Source of the DNA: CBDUUP01 sp965370435
GTDB taxonomy: Bacteria > Chloroflexota > Anaerolineae > Anaerolineales > UBA11579
NCBI GenBank assembly: GCA_965370435.1
Contig: CBDUUP010000011.1
Location: forward strand, 1-30,679
DNA: 30,679 nt
Direction of reading: 5' to 3'
The translations under genes and the position numbers were made by a program. This document shows, in pieces, positions 1 through 8,618 of this stretch. Numbering within the stretch: position 1 is the first letter of the stretch; every line of letters starts with the position of its first letter. Below the pieces are notes generated by a model, which was given only the letters and a program-made list of their open reading frames with translations, did no database searches and was not told the DNA's origin.

Positions 1-50
1 GGAAACAGGTAAACAGGGAAACAGGTAGACAAGGGACAAGGTGATTGGGA
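1..50. repeat. Degenerate 7-8 bp tandem repeat (AAACAGG-type)
   Basis: The first 50 bases repeat a word close to AAACAGG with drift (AAACAGG, TAAACAGG, GAAACAGG, TAGACAAGG, GACAAGG). No reading frame is supported here. It resembles the short-period repeats in other spacers of this window, although the word differs. Confidence 0.6.
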
Positions 51-76
51 AATTTGGTGAGGTTGGGGATGTAGTT

Positions 77-103
77 AAAAGCGCTGAGAGTTTCAGCGCT
101 TTT
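77..103 (-). terminator. Hairpin terminator after the PP2C gene
   Basis: An 11-bp stem (AAAAGCGCTGA / TCAGCGCTTTT) with a 5-base loop has A and T runs at its outer ends, so it can act in either direction. It lies just beyond the stop of the minus-strand phosphatase gene and probably ends that operon. Confidence 0.8.
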
Positions 104-132
104 AGGATTTCAGCGATTCAGTGGTTCAGGGT

Positions 133-1305
133 TCAATAGCCGACCGGGGTCTCGGAGGGCGGGGGGATCGTAGAGGTTGTTTTGCGATCCTTGTCATCTT
201 TGTCGTTGGTAGCGGTGGGCCAGGGGGTGTAGGTTTGGGTGGTGTTGGATTGCTGGGAGGGGATTGGCGTGGCGGATGGCCCGGCTGTCTGGGTGGCGTC
301 CAGTCCGGCGGGTTGGGTGGCCGCGGGGGGCTGGGTGAGGGTGGGGGTAGGCGCGGCATCTGGGCGGAGGAAGAACCAGATCATAAAACTTATCGCCGCC
401 AGGATAATCAGGGCCAGGCTGGCGATCCCCAGGCAGGAAAACTGGTCGGGGGTCAGGTGGAGCAATCCTCCAAGTGAAATGGTTGGCTTGTAAAAGTCCT
501 CCTGAACGTTCAGAATAACGGAGGTGATGTTGTCATGGCCGCCCCGGGCGTTGGCCAGGTCGGTCAATTCCTGCAAGGCTTCTTCGCCCTGGCGCTCTTC
601 CAGGATCTCCTGGATCTCGTCGTCTTCGACCAGGTCGGTGAGACCGTCCGAGCAGAGCAGCAATTGGTCGCCCACCTGCAAGCGGAGGCCCTGGTTGCTT
701 TCGAGCTGGGCGGGAATGTCATCGGGGTGCATGCGCAGGCGGAAATCGGGTTCGACGGTTTTACGGGAACCCAGGTAACGCCGGATGACGTTGGCGTTGG
801 GGTGGCCGCGGGCTTGCTTGGGGGTCAGGGCGCCGTATTCCACCGCTTCTTGCACCCAGGTATGGTCGGTAGTCAACTGCTGGAGGTGGCCGTTCCGCAG
901 CAGGTAAATGCGCGAATCGCCCACCGAGGCGATGTGCAGCCGGTCGCCGATCACCCAGACGCACACGCAGGTGGACCCCATGCCGGCCTGTTCGGTTTGG
1001 GTATCGGCCTCGTCGCGGACAGTCTCACCGGCCCGGATGATGGCTTTCTCCAGGGTCTCCAAGGGCCGTTTGGCGTCGCTCTGGGCCACATCCTCCGTGA
1101 TGATCTCCACGGCGATCTCGGCGGCAATTTCTCCGGCCCGGTGGCCGCCAATGCCATCGGCCACAATCGCCAGCAGCGAGGGCGTGGGGTTGCGAGGGCC
1201 GACCCGGTAAACGGTGACCGAGTAGCGGTCTTCGTTCTTTTTACCTCGAGCGCCATCATCGGTGAGGGCGGCAACGTGTATGTGGGCGCGTTCAGTGAGG
1301 ATCAT
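133..1305 (-). CDS. PP2C-family Ser/Thr protein phosphatase with membrane anchor
   Basis: A 390-residue metal-dependent phosphatase predicted to dephosphorylate Ser/Thr residues on cytoplasmic targets. PP2C motifs appear in order: NEDR near residue 24, a DGIGGHRAG metal motif near residue 50, GSTCV then GDSRIYLLR, CSDGLTDLV, and GGHDNITSVIL. The catalytic domain covers about residues 8-270. A hydrophobic segment near 292-312 is followed by a Thr/Pro-rich tail, presumably outside the membrane, which is unlike the short soluble PrpC/Stp type. The start overlaps the stop of the upstream VWA-FHA gene by 4 bp (ATGA), so the two are translationally coupled. PP2C with FHA normally implies a partner Ser/Thr kinase, and none is in this window. 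Confidence 0.93.
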   Translation of the reverse strand: MILTERAHIHVAALTDDGARGKKNEDRYSVTVYRVGPRNPTPSLLAIVADGIGGHRAGEIAAEIAVEIITEDVAQSDAKRPLETLEKAIIRAGETVRDEADTQTEQAGMGSTCVCVWVIGDRLHIASVGDSRIYLLRNGHLQQLTTDHTWVQEAVEYGALTPKQARGHPNANVIRRYLGSRKTVEPDFRLRMHPDDIPAQLESNQGLRLQVGDQLLLCSDGLTDLVEDDEIQEILEERQGEEALQELTDLANARGGHDNITSVILNVQEDFYKPTISLGGLLHLTPDQFSCLGIASLALIILAAISFMIWFFLRPDAAPTPTLTQPPAATQPAGLDATQTAGPSATPIPSQQSNTTQTYTPWPTATNDKDDKDRKTTSTIPPPSETPVGY

Positions 1306-3215
1306 TCCTGGGCCTCCTCGACAATGATGACCGGCGTGCGCGGTCGGGTGGGCTTGCGCAGGGTGAACCGGAACCCTACCCGTCCGATGTGGATAATGTC
1401 GCCTTGTTCAAGGCGAGCGCCTTCGGTGGAGACGGGCGCGTAATTGACCCAGGTTCCGGCGACCGATTCGTTATCCGACAGGGTGAAATCGTCTGGCTCC
1501 TTTCCCTGGCGCAGGCGGGCGTGCAAGGCGTCTATGGAAGGATGATCCAAGATGATGGTCGCCAGGGACGGGTCGCAGCCAAAGATGACCTCGGGGGAGG
1601 TGATGGGGATGGCGGTGATGGATAGCGGTTGGTCGGCTTCTGAAAGCCGGGCCAGGTAGGCCAGGGGTTGGGTGGTGGTCTGGCGTGGGGACCTGCGCAG
1701 GCGACTGGTGAGGGTGGCTAACCGGCGGCGGGGGTGGGGCGAGGTTGGGGGTTCCAATTTGGGCGTCACCGGTTGGGTGACCGGGTCTTTGAAGGCTTTG
1801 CGGGTGGAGGCGGCCATAGAACGGGGGCCGATGCGCCCGGCCAGGACCATGACCAGCAGCAAGACTCCCCCCGCCAGCGCCACCGCAGAGACCGCCAGCA
1901 CGCTGCCATATTTGGAAAGGGTCACCCACAACCCCTGGGGAGGGCGTTGGATGGTGATCTGCACGGGGGTGTCTATGGTGACGCCGGTCAATCCGAGGAT
2001 GTCTTCCACTTCAACCCGGAGGACGTGCCGCCCGTCTTCGGTGTAGGCCTCCAGGAACCAGGTGAAAGAATCGAAGGGCGGGGCGGTGTTCACGGCGACC
2101 AGAGCATCATCCACGTAAAGGGCGGAGCGCACCAGTTCGCGTTCAAAGCCATCGGGGAATTCGATCAAGATATCCAGAGTTTGCTGGGTGGGGAGGAAAA
2201 AGGTGGCGGTGTTATCCACCTCATCGGGCAGCGTGCGGATAATGTTTTGAGGTGGAGAGATGAAGATGGGATTGGGCGGCAGGATGTCCAGGTTGAAGGA
2301 AAGGGCGTTGCTGGTGATTTGCCAACCCTCTCCGCTCACGGCTACCGATACCTGGTGTTCGCCGCTGGTGGTGATGGTTGAGTCGTAGGCCAATTGGTAG
2401 ACGTTGCGCAGCGGTTCAAGATAGGCGCCAACCTCGGGCAGGGTTTCGGTCCCCGAAAAGGCGAAGAATTGTCCGCCGGTCTGGGCGGCCAGATCGCGCA
2501 GGGCATTGGCCCCAATATTATTGAAGAAAGCGGACGAATCAACCAGCCAGACGTGCACCTGCACCCCGGCCATGCTGGCGCGGTCGGCCAGGTTTTGCAA
2601 GGTGTCATCGTTATCGGCGGTGGGCGCGGGGGTGATGAACAACACCGCCTGTCCCATGCCCACTCTGGGAGTCACATCGGAGGCCAGGTCAATAGCCAGG
2701 GAGAGCGGGTTCAGATTGGGCAGGGCGGTCTCCAACTCGGGCTGGAAGGCGTCCAGAGCCTCCAGCCAATTTGTTGGCGAGGCAAGGTGGCTAACCTGGG
2801 TCCCTTCGGTGGTGACCAGGCTGAGGTCGTCGGTGTCCTGAGGGTTGTGGGTTTCGATCCATCCCCGCAGCGCGGCGGACACGTGGTCGTAGCGGGTGAG
2901 GCCTCCTTCGTCACGGATGGCGAAAGAGGTCCCCGGGCTGATGGCGACCACAAACTGCCCCCCCGGACGTAATTGGTTGAGTTCCACGGCGGGGAGGGTT
3001 TGGTCGTTTTCTGAGATGGTCAGGTTTTGGGCTTGCAGGCCGGAGATGAAATTGCCCTGGGCATCGCGCAGGTCCAGGTAGGCGGTGATGCGGGGGTACG
3101 CCTCCAGGTTGAGCAGGCTTAGCTCGGCCTGCGAAGCGGCCTGGGCTTGGGCAAACACGGGGAACATGAAAAAGGCAAGGAGCAACAAAACTGACTTGCC
3201 CGGCAGTTTTGACAT
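1302..3215 (-). CDS. VWA-domain and FHA-domain membrane protein
   Basis: A 637-residue protein with an N-terminal signal peptide (hydrophobic core about residues 8-24, ending AQA). It continues with a von Willebrand A-like region (about 65-275), an Ig-like or beta-rich stretch, a transmembrane helix near 432-456, a basic linker, and a C-terminal FHA domain (about 540-620). The FHA domain is degenerate: the usual GR and SRxH signatures read FGCDPS and SIDALHARL, so phosphothreonine binding may be altered. The VWA part should be extracytoplasmic and the FHA part cytoplasmic. The downstream phosphatase overlaps by 4 bp. On the minus strand TAAAAT lies six bases before the ATG, suggesting a leaderless transcript. 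Confidence 0.85.
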   Translation of the reverse strand: MSKLPGKSVLLLLAFFMFPVFAQAQAASQAELSLLNLEAYPRITAYLDLRDAQGNFISGLQAQNLTISENDQTLPAVELNQLRPGGQFVVAISPGTSFAIRDEGGLTRYDHVSAALRGWIETHNPQDTDDLSLVTTEGTQVSHLASPTNWLEALDAFQPELETALPNLNPLSLAIDLASDVTPRVGMGQAVLFITPAPTADNDDTLQNLADRASMAGVQVHVWLVDSSAFFNNIGANALRDLAAQTGGQFFAFSGTETLPEVGAYLEPLRNVYQLAYDSTITTSGEHQVSVAVSGEGWQITSNALSFNLDILPPNPIFISPPQNIIRTLPDEVDNTATFFLPTQQTLDILIEFPDGFERELVRSALYVDDALVAVNTAPPFDSFTWFLEAYTEDGRHVLRVEVEDILGLTGVTIDTPVQITIQRPPQGLWVTLSKYGSVLAVSAVALAGGVLLLVMVLAGRIGPRSMAASTRKAFKDPVTQPVTPKLEPPTSPHPRRRLATLTSRLRRSPRQTTTQPLAYLARLSEADQPLSITAIPITSPEVIFGCDPSLATIILDHPSIDALHARLRQGKEPDDFTLSDNESVAGTWVNYAPVSTEGARLEQGDIIHIGRVGFRFTLRKPTRPRTPVIIVEEAQE

Positions 3216-3221
3216 GCCTGA

Positions 3222-3227
3222 ATTTTA
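3222..3227 (-). promoter_or_regulatory. -10 box of a probable leaderless promoter (VWA-FHA operon)
   Basis: On the minus strand TGCTAAAAT, an extended -10, is followed by exactly six bases and then the ATG. Transcription would start at or within a base of the start codon. No Shine-Dalgarno sequence is visible. Confidence 0.55.
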
Positions 3228-3313
3228 GCACATCTTGGGGTTTTCAACGGAGCGCGATGGGGGATTGAGGGTTGCCATAGGGGATGAATTTCGAGGCGAG
3301 AGAATGACATTGA

Positions 3314-3390
3314 AACACTGAATCACTGATACACTGAATCACTGAATTTGTTTTTTTTTCAGTGATTCAGTAATTCAGTGTATCAGTGTT
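3314..3390. repeat. Octamer tandem repeats forming a 33-bp-arm inverted repeat
   Basis: The left arm (3314-3346) is built of 8-bp units of the type CACTGAAT. The right arm (3358-3390) is its near-perfect reverse complement, with an 11-base T-rich loop between. More CAGTGATT-like words follow to about 3420. It occupies the spacer between divergently transcribed genes. Confidence 0.8.
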
Positions 3391-3454
3391 ATCAAATCAG
3401 TGGTTCAGCGTTTTCTTTTTCCAGTGATATGATAAGATTCATCGAGGAGAAAAA

Positions 3455-5443
3455 ATGAGTGATTCTGATCGATTCAAGACTGCCCTGAAAGCGACCCGCC
3501 AGCTTGGCCTGGGCCAGTTGGGGTTGTATGCCGTCTACCGGCTGGGCCTACGCAGTGGATATTTCCGCCTGAGAACGCCGTCTGGCGGTGGAGGGTTGGA
3601 GATAGAGAGCGGTTCGCTCAACCTCCAGATGTTCGCTCTCCCTGCCCGGGAGGAACTTGCCCAGGTTTTGGGCGACCAGGCTGGAAAATTGATCGCCCAG
3701 GCGGACGAGGTCGTGGAAGGGCAGGCGCGCATTTTTGGCGGCGAGCCGCGCTCCCTCGACCTGACGCCGCTGGGGCCGCTAGACCACTGGACTCAAGTCC
3801 GCTACGATGCGGAGGCGTTGGGGGAGATCCAAGATGTCAAGTGGGTGTGGGAGATGGGACGTTTCGGGTGGGCTTACACCCTGGGACGGGCCTATCATTT
3901 GACCGGGGATGAACGATACGTCAAAGCTTTCTGGGAATACACGGATGCTTTCTTGGACGCCAACCCGCCCAACCTGGGTTTGCATTGGGTCTCCGCCCAG
4001 GAGGTTGCGCTGCGGTTGATGGCTTTCTCTTTCTCGGCCCAGGTCTTCGCCCGGTCGCCGTATTCGAAGCCGGAGCGGATGGCGCGTCTGGGGGAGGCTG
4101 TCGCCGCCCACGCGGCCCGCATCCCGCCCACGCTGGTTTATGCCCGCGCCCAGAACAACAACCACCTGCTCACCGAGGCCGCTGGGCTTTATACAGCCGG
4201 GCTGGCGTTGCCCGAACACCCCTCAGCCGGACGGTGGCGCGCGCTGGGCTGGCGTTGGTTCAACCGCGCTTTGCAATCCCAGATCGCCGAGGATGGGACC
4301 TACGTCCAACACAGCGCCAATTATCACCGGCTGATGCTGCAAGCCGCCCTCTGGGTGGCCCAGTTGGCCGAACACCACAACCAGCCTCTCCCTGCGGGGA
4401 CCCGGAAAAAGCTCGAAGCGGCCACTAGATGGCTGCTGGCCTTGCTGGATGAGGAGAGCGGCCAGGTCCCCAATCTAGGCCCTAACGATGGGGCTTACAT
4501 TCTGCCTCTCACCGCCGCGCCTTTTGAGGACTACCGCCCGGTGTTGCAGGCGGCCTGTATTTCCTTCCTGGGGGAACCGGTTTTCCCGCCGGGGCCGGGA
4601 GAGGAAATGGCGCTCTGGTTAGGCTCACAGCCGTCCGCATTTCGTCCCCGTCCAAAGGGAATCAATCTGGCGGATTTGAGGAAGACTTATACGGTTGTGC
4701 CCAGCCCCGACGGCGAGTCTTGGGCAAGCCTGCGCGCGGCTCGATTCACTTCCCGCCCCGGCCACGCCGACCAACTGCACCTCGACCTGTGGTGGCGGGG
4801 TTTGAACCTGGCGCAAGACGCCGGGACTTACCTCTACAACGCACCGCCCCCCTGGGATAACGCTCTGGCAGGCACGGCGGTCCACAACACCATCACCCTC
4901 AACGGCCAAGACCAGATGACCCCCGCGGGGCGTTTCTTATGGCTGGATTGGGCGCGAGCGGAGGAGATTGAAGAAGAGACCCCTGGCGAGGAGGGAATCG
5001 CCATGTTGACCGCCCAACACGATGGCTATCGGCGGTTGGGTGTCCTCCATCGCCGGGCTGTCTCCGCAGATGACCAGGGTCACTGGCTCATCACTGATAC
5101 TCTGCTCCCCCGCAATTCACAATCCGCAACCCCCGAGTCGCCTTTCACCGCTCGCCTGCATTGGCTGCTGCCCGATTGGCCCTGGGAACTGGAGGATACG
5201 ACCCTGCGCGTCCAATCGCCGCATGGCTGGGTGAGTCTCAAGATAGAGATTGAAGCGGAAACCCCGCCTAGGGTGCAGTTGGTCCGAGCCGGGGAATTGT
5301 TGCATGGCGGTGGGCAGGCTGCGCCCATCCAGGGATGGGTCTCTCCTACGTATGGGCATAAGGTCCCGGCGTTGTCCTTCTCTGTCGAAGTCGAGAATCA
5401 AATTCCGCTGACCATGAAAAGTACGTGGACATTTCCAGAATAG
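3455..5443 (+). CDS. Heparinase II/III family polysaccharide lyase-like protein
   Basis: A 662-residue protein with the two-part architecture of heparinase II/III and alginate lyases. The first part is an (alpha/alpha) toroid (about residues 60-370), with NNNHLLTEA, QHSANYHRL and PNLGPNDGAY near its catalytic face. The second is a C-terminal beta-sandwich (about 405-640), with GHADQLHLDLW and AVHNTITLNG. Family members cleave uronic-acid-containing polysaccharides by beta-elimination. No signal peptide is evident, so it may act on a precursor or be exported by another route. GAGGAG lies just upstream of the ATG. Neighbouring glycosyltransferase and sortase genes suggest cell-surface polysaccharide metabolism. 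The substrate cannot be deduced. Confidence 0.88.
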   Translation: MSDSDRFKTALKATRQLGLGQLGLYAVYRLGLRSGYFRLRTPSGGGGLEIESGSLNLQMFALPAREELAQVLGDQAGKLIAQADEVVEGQARIFGGEPRSLDLTPLGPLDHWTQVRYDAEALGEIQDVKWVWEMGRFGWAYTLGRAYHLTGDERYVKAFWEYTDAFLDANPPNLGLHWVSAQEVALRLMAFSFSAQVFARSPYSKPERMARLGEAVAAHAARIPPTLVYARAQNNNHLLTEAAGLYTAGLALPEHPSAGRWRALGWRWFNRALQSQIAEDGTYVQHSANYHRLMLQAALWVAQLAEHHNQPLPAGTRKKLEAATRWLLALLDEESGQVPNLGPNDGAYILPLTAAPFEDYRPVLQAACISFLGEPVFPPGPGEEMALWLGSQPSAFRPRPKGINLADLRKTYTVVPSPDGESWASLRAARFTSRPGHADQLHLDLWWRGLNLAQDAGTYLYNAPPPWDNALAGTAVHNTITLNGQDQMTPAGRFLWLDWARAEEIEEETPGEEGIAMLTAQHDGYRRLGVLHRRAVSADDQGHWLITDTLLPRNSQSATPESPFTARLHWLLPDWPWELEDTTLRVQSPHGWVSLKIEIEAETPPRVQLVRAGELLHGGGQAAPIQGWVSPTYGHKVPALSFSVEVENQIPLTMKSTWTFPE

Positions 5444-5452
5444 GAAAAAAAC

Positions 5453-5588
5453 AGTGAATGGTGAATAGGGAATAGTGATAAGTAAATCGAGATATATTTA
5501 TGGATAAAGGTATATTTTTTAGCAAAGTCCTGAGATCACTCGCTCTGTTGTCGATTCTCGATTATCCATTCTCTATTCTCTTATTGTA
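5453..5588. repeat. Heptamer repeat arrays in inverted orientation
   Basis: Bases near 5453-5487 read as 7-bp units (GTGAATG, GTGAATA, GGGAATA, GTGATAA, GTAAATC). Bases near 5549-5588 read as units of the opposite strand (CGATTCT, CGATTAT, CCATTCT, CTATTCT, CTTATTG). The two arrays are roughly complementary and flank an AT-rich core. Confidence 0.6.
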
Positions 5589-5642
5589 TTGAATCCATGT
5601 AAAACGCGAAACTATCGGTATAGCTCTCGGCGATAAAAATCT

Positions 5643-6869
5643 ATGCACATCCTCCTCATCCACCAGGCCTTCGCCGCCCTCGATGAACCCGGCGGCACCC
5701 GCCACCATGAATTTGCCCGCTGTCTGGCGGCGCAGGGCCACCGCGTGACGGTGGTCGCCAGCCCGGTCAGCTATTTGACCGGCGTCTCAAAGCGCGAGCG
5801 GGTACCCTGGGTGTCCCAACAGGACGGCGGGGAGGGCGTGACCATCCTGCGGGCCTATACTTACGCCGCTTTGCATCGCAGCTTTGTCCACCGGATATTC
5901 AGCTTCTTCAGCTTCATGGTTTCATCTTTCTTGATTGGCTTGAAGGTAAGGGAGGTTGATTTGATCTGGGGAACTTCGCCGCCTATTTTTCAGGGTTTGA
6001 CCGCCTGGGCGTTGGCGCGTTTGAAGCGGGCGGCGTTCTTGTTCGAGGTGCGCGATCTGTGGCCCGCTTTCGCGGTTGCAGTGGGGGTGCTGCGAAATCC
6101 CCTGCTCATCCGGGCCACGGAATGGCTGGAACGCTTCCTCTACCGGCGGGCCGACCAGGTGGTGGTCAACTCGCCGGGATTCCTCGACCACGTAGCCGAA
6201 CGAGGAGCCAAAGATGCGGCTTTGGTCACGAACGGGGCCGACTCGCATATGTTCGATCCCCAGGCGGGGGGGCGGGAGTTCCGGCAGCGACATGGCATGG
6301 TGGATAAATTCGTCGTCATGTACGCGGGGGCGCACGGCATGTCCAATGACCTGGGAGTCGCACTTGAAGCTGCTGATCTATTGGCCGACCGGGATGACAT
6401 CCTCATCGCCTTGCTGGGCGACGGCAAGGAGAAGCCCGCCTTGGAGGCCCGCGCCGCGGAGAAGGAACTCCCCAACCTGATCTTCCTCCCGCCGGTCCCC
6501 AAGACTCAAATGCCCGAAGCTCTGGCCGCCGCCGACGCCTGCATCGCCATCCTCAAGCCCATTCCCCTTTATGCCACGGTGTATCCGAACAAGGTTTTCG
6601 ATTACATGGCCGCTGCCCGAGCGGTCATCCTGGCGATCGACGGAGTGATCCGGGAGGTGGTGGAGGGGGCTAACGCCGGGGTCTTCGTCCCGCCTGGCGA
6701 CCCGGAAGCCCTGGCAGAGACCATCCGAAATTTGGCCGACGACCCTGCGTTATGCCGGGCCATGGGCCTGGCCGGACACCGGCACGTGGCGGAGAATTTT
6801 GACCGGGAGAAATTGGCGGGGGAGTTGGCACGGATAATGCAATCTTTGGTCAAGAAGAAAGACCGCTGA
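5643..6869 (+). CDS. Glycosyltransferase family 4 (GT-B fold)
   Basis: A 408-residue glycosyltransferase, WbuB-like in outline, expected to transfer a sugar from an NDP-sugar to a surface polysaccharide or lipid-linked acceptor. The N-terminal acceptor half begins HILLIHQAFAALDEPGGTRH, typical of GT4 enzymes with the glycine-rich acceptor loop. The C-terminal donor half has AGAHGMSNDL, LLGDGKEK, and a P-N-KVFDYMAA segment near residue 317 that replaces the usual E-xxxxxxx-E nucleotide-sugar signature. A hydrophobic patch near residues 84-100 may touch the membrane. No good ribosome binding site precedes the ATG. The next gene, a sortase, appears to have its own promoter. Confidence 0.9.
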   Translation: MHILLIHQAFAALDEPGGTRHHEFARCLAAQGHRVTVVASPVSYLTGVSKRERVPWVSQQDGGEGVTILRAYTYAALHRSFVHRIFSFFSFMVSSFLIGLKVREVDLIWGTSPPIFQGLTAWALARLKRAAFLFEVRDLWPAFAVAVGVLRNPLLIRATEWLERFLYRRADQVVVNSPGFLDHVAERGAKDAALVTNGADSHMFDPQAGGREFRQRHGMVDKFVVMYAGAHGMSNDLGVALEAADLLADRDDILIALLGDGKEKPALEARAAEKELPNLIFLPPVPKTQMPEALAAADACIAILKPIPLYATVYPNKVFDYMAAARAVILAIDGVIREVVEGANAGVFVPPGDPEALAETIRNLADDPALCRAMGLAGHRHVAENFDREKLAGELARIMQSLVKKKDR

Positions 6870-6895
6870 TTTGCTGAGAGTACGATTGGACAAGG

Positions 6896-6901
6896 TATAA
6901 T
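6896..6901 (+). promoter_or_regulatory. -10 box of a probable leaderless promoter (sortase)
   Basis: TATAAT is followed by six bases (TCCCCC) and then the sortase ATG. A TTGGAC-like hexamer lies upstream, but at shorter than optimal spacing. No Shine-Dalgarno sequence is present. Confidence 0.6.
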
Positions 6902-6907
6902 TCCCCC

Positions 6908-7813
6908 ATGGCCCGTAACCGCAAACGCGATGATATGACCGTTGACGAACTGCGCCGCCTTTTGGTGGAGAAACGGCGCGCCGCTCGCAAGGAACGCCTG
7001 GAACGCTTCCGGCGCACCGGGCGGGCTGTGGTGGTGGCATCCGACAACGAGGCCCCTTTCCTGGGGGATTTGCGGGCCAGCCCCCTGGACGATTTCGACG
7101 ACGATGCGGGGACTGCGCCGGTCTCAATCCGCAGGCGCATTTTTGACCGTTTCCTGCTGGTGATCGAGGTGTTGGCCGTGGTTGGGTTGGGGGTCATCTT
7201 GCTCAATGGATTGGGGGTCCTCAACCAACTCAATGAAGAATTCGCCTCCGCTTTGGTACAGCCTACCTTCACGCCCACTCCGCTGGTGATGGCGGTGATT
7301 CTGCCCTCCGGCCATACCCCGCCCGATTCTCCCGGCGGCGCGAAGTATAACGAGGCCGAGATTCCCGAACACCTGCGGCCCCTGGTGCAGACCCTGAGGG
7401 AGATCGCCATCCCCACCCCTGGCCCGGAGCACGCGCTCCGCATCCAGATCCCCGCTATTGACGTGGATGCGCCCATCGTGCAGGGCGACGGCTGGGAGCA
7501 GTTGAAGAAAGGCGTCGCTCAGCACATCGGCACCGCCAACCCCGGCGAGAACGGCAACCTGGTGCTCTCGGCCCATAACGACATCTTTGGAGAGATCTTC
7601 CGCTACCTGGAGGACCTCCGGCCCGGCGACCTGATCATCCTCCACACCAACCAACGCACCTACACTTATATAATCACTGAAATCCTGATCGTCGAACCCA
7701 CCCAGGTGCAGGTGATGGACCCCACCCGCGACCCGACGGTGACTTTGATCTCTTGCTATCCTTACCGGATAGACAATAAGCGCATTGTGGTGATCGCTAA
7801 ATTGCAGAATTAG
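6908..7813 (+). CDS. Sortase family transpeptidase
   Basis: A 301-residue sortase. It has a long basic, coiled-coil-like cytoplasmic N-terminus (about residues 1-75), one transmembrane helix (about 86-108), a Pro/Thr linker, and a C-terminal sortase barrel (about 170-300). The catalytic residues are visible: His in LSAHND, Cys in TLISCYPY, Arg in DNKRIVVIA. Such enzymes cleave sorting signals or join pilin-like proteins at the outer face of the membrane. Class D/E-like sortases of this layout are common in Chloroflexota. No sorting-signal substrate is encoded nearby. The 80-residue charged N-terminal extension is unusually long. Expression is probably leaderless. Confidence 0.9.
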   Translation: MARNRKRDDMTVDELRRLLVEKRRAARKERLERFRRTGRAVVVASDNEAPFLGDLRASPLDDFDDDAGTAPVSIRRRIFDRFLLVIEVLAVVGLGVILLNGLGVLNQLNEEFASALVQPTFTPTPLVMAVILPSGHTPPDSPGGAKYNEAEIPEHLRPLVQTLREIAIPTPGPEHALRIQIPAIDVDAPIVQGDGWEQLKKGVAQHIGTANPGENGNLVLSAHNDIFGEIFRYLEDLRPGDLIILHTNQRTYTYIITEILIVEPTQVQVMDPTRDPTVTLISCYPYRIDNKRIVVIAKLQN

Positions 7814-7850
7814 GGAGAGTTGTATTCTTGGATGAGTAAATAATGGGACT

Positions 7851-7873
7851 GAGACGACCCGGCGGGTCGTCTC
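7851..7873. terminator. Terminator hairpin between convergent genes
   Basis: A perfect 10-bp stem (GAGACGACCC / GGGTCGTCTC) with a 3-base loop is followed on the plus strand by TACGTTTTTT. It lies after the sortase stop and touches the stop codon of the convergent methyltransferase. Confidence 0.75.
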
Positions 7874-8607
7874 TACGTTTTTTCCACCACCCAGAAATGC
7901 GACAGACCCAATGTCCTCAGCGGGGTGCGTTCCAGGAATTGCAGAACATCCCGGAGGATTCGGCCCACGGTCGGCGCGCGAGCGATGATGTTGTCGTAGC
8001 CCCCGAAGAGGATGGTCTGGGTGACGAAGCGCACGGGGAGGCCTTTGAACAGCCGGGTCAGGTCTCGGCGGGTGTAGACCTCCACGTGGGGGGCCAGACG
8101 GTCTCGCAGGGTGCGGGGCAGGTAGTTGACCAGGGGTATATTGCCGAAGCGATAATTCCCCCGCCAGTAGATCCCGTGAGTCTCGACGGGGTAGCCGCGG
8201 TTGGGGCAGAACAGCGCCAAACGCCCGCCGGGGCGCAGGGTGCGCACCATCTCGGCGATGGCGGCTCGGTCATCCTGGACGTGTTCCAGCACTTCGTGGC
8301 TCAAGATCAGGTCGAAGGAATCGGCGGGGAAGGGGGTGTTTTCTCCGGCAGCGCTAAGCAGGAGGTCAGAATATTGGCTGGCTACCTGCACCCGGGGGAA
8401 TTCGATGTCGAAGCCGAAGACTCGGTTGGCGTTGGGGATCAGGTGGCCCAGATACATCCCCACCCCGCAGCCGCTGACCAGTACGTCGCCTTCCAGCCGT
8501 TCCCCGGCGGCCTCCAGGATCATGTCCAGGCGGCGTTCTTGCCCCTCCCGCCAGACGGAGGAGGGTTCGCCTCGGACGGCGGCTTTGTCCAGGTCTCGTT
8601 GGGTCAT
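7873..8607 (-). CDS. Class I SAM-dependent methyltransferase
   Basis: A 244-residue Rossmann-fold methyltransferase of the Methyltransf_11 type. Motif I reads VLVSGCGVGMYLGHL (about residues 81-95), with an acidic residue after beta2 (FGFDIE) and a post-motif FDLILSHEVLEHVQD. SHEVLEH is typical of methyltransferases acting on small molecules or glycan/lipid head groups. The substrate is unknown. It lies 11 bases downstream of the MenG-like gene on the same strand, so the two are probably cotranscribed, but it lacks the UbiE signature. Neighbouring envelope genes make a lipid or glycan target plausible, though this is inference. Confidence 0.85.
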   Translation of the reverse strand: MTQRDLDKAAVRGEPSSVWREGQERRLDMILEAAGERLEGDVLVSGCGVGMYLGHLIPNANRVFGFDIEFPRVQVASQYSDLLLSAAGENTPFPADSFDLILSHEVLEHVQDDRAAIAEMVRTLRPGGRLALFCPNRGYPVETHGIYWRGNYRFGNIPLVNYLPRTLRDRLAPHVEVYTRRDLTRLFKGLPVRFVTQTILFGGYDNIIARAPTVGRILRDVLQFLERTPLRTLGLSHFWVVEKT

Positions 8608-8618
8608 TTATTGAAACC

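Noticed and set aside
535..1443. Long plus-strand open frame opposite the PP2C and VWA-FHA genes
   Set aside because: It is the complement of strongly recognised minus-strand genes, has no family motifs and no ribosome binding site.
3314..3420. Octamer array considered as a CRISPR array
   Set aside because: Units are only 8 bp, contiguous and degenerate, with no spacers and no cas1 or cas2 genes nearby.
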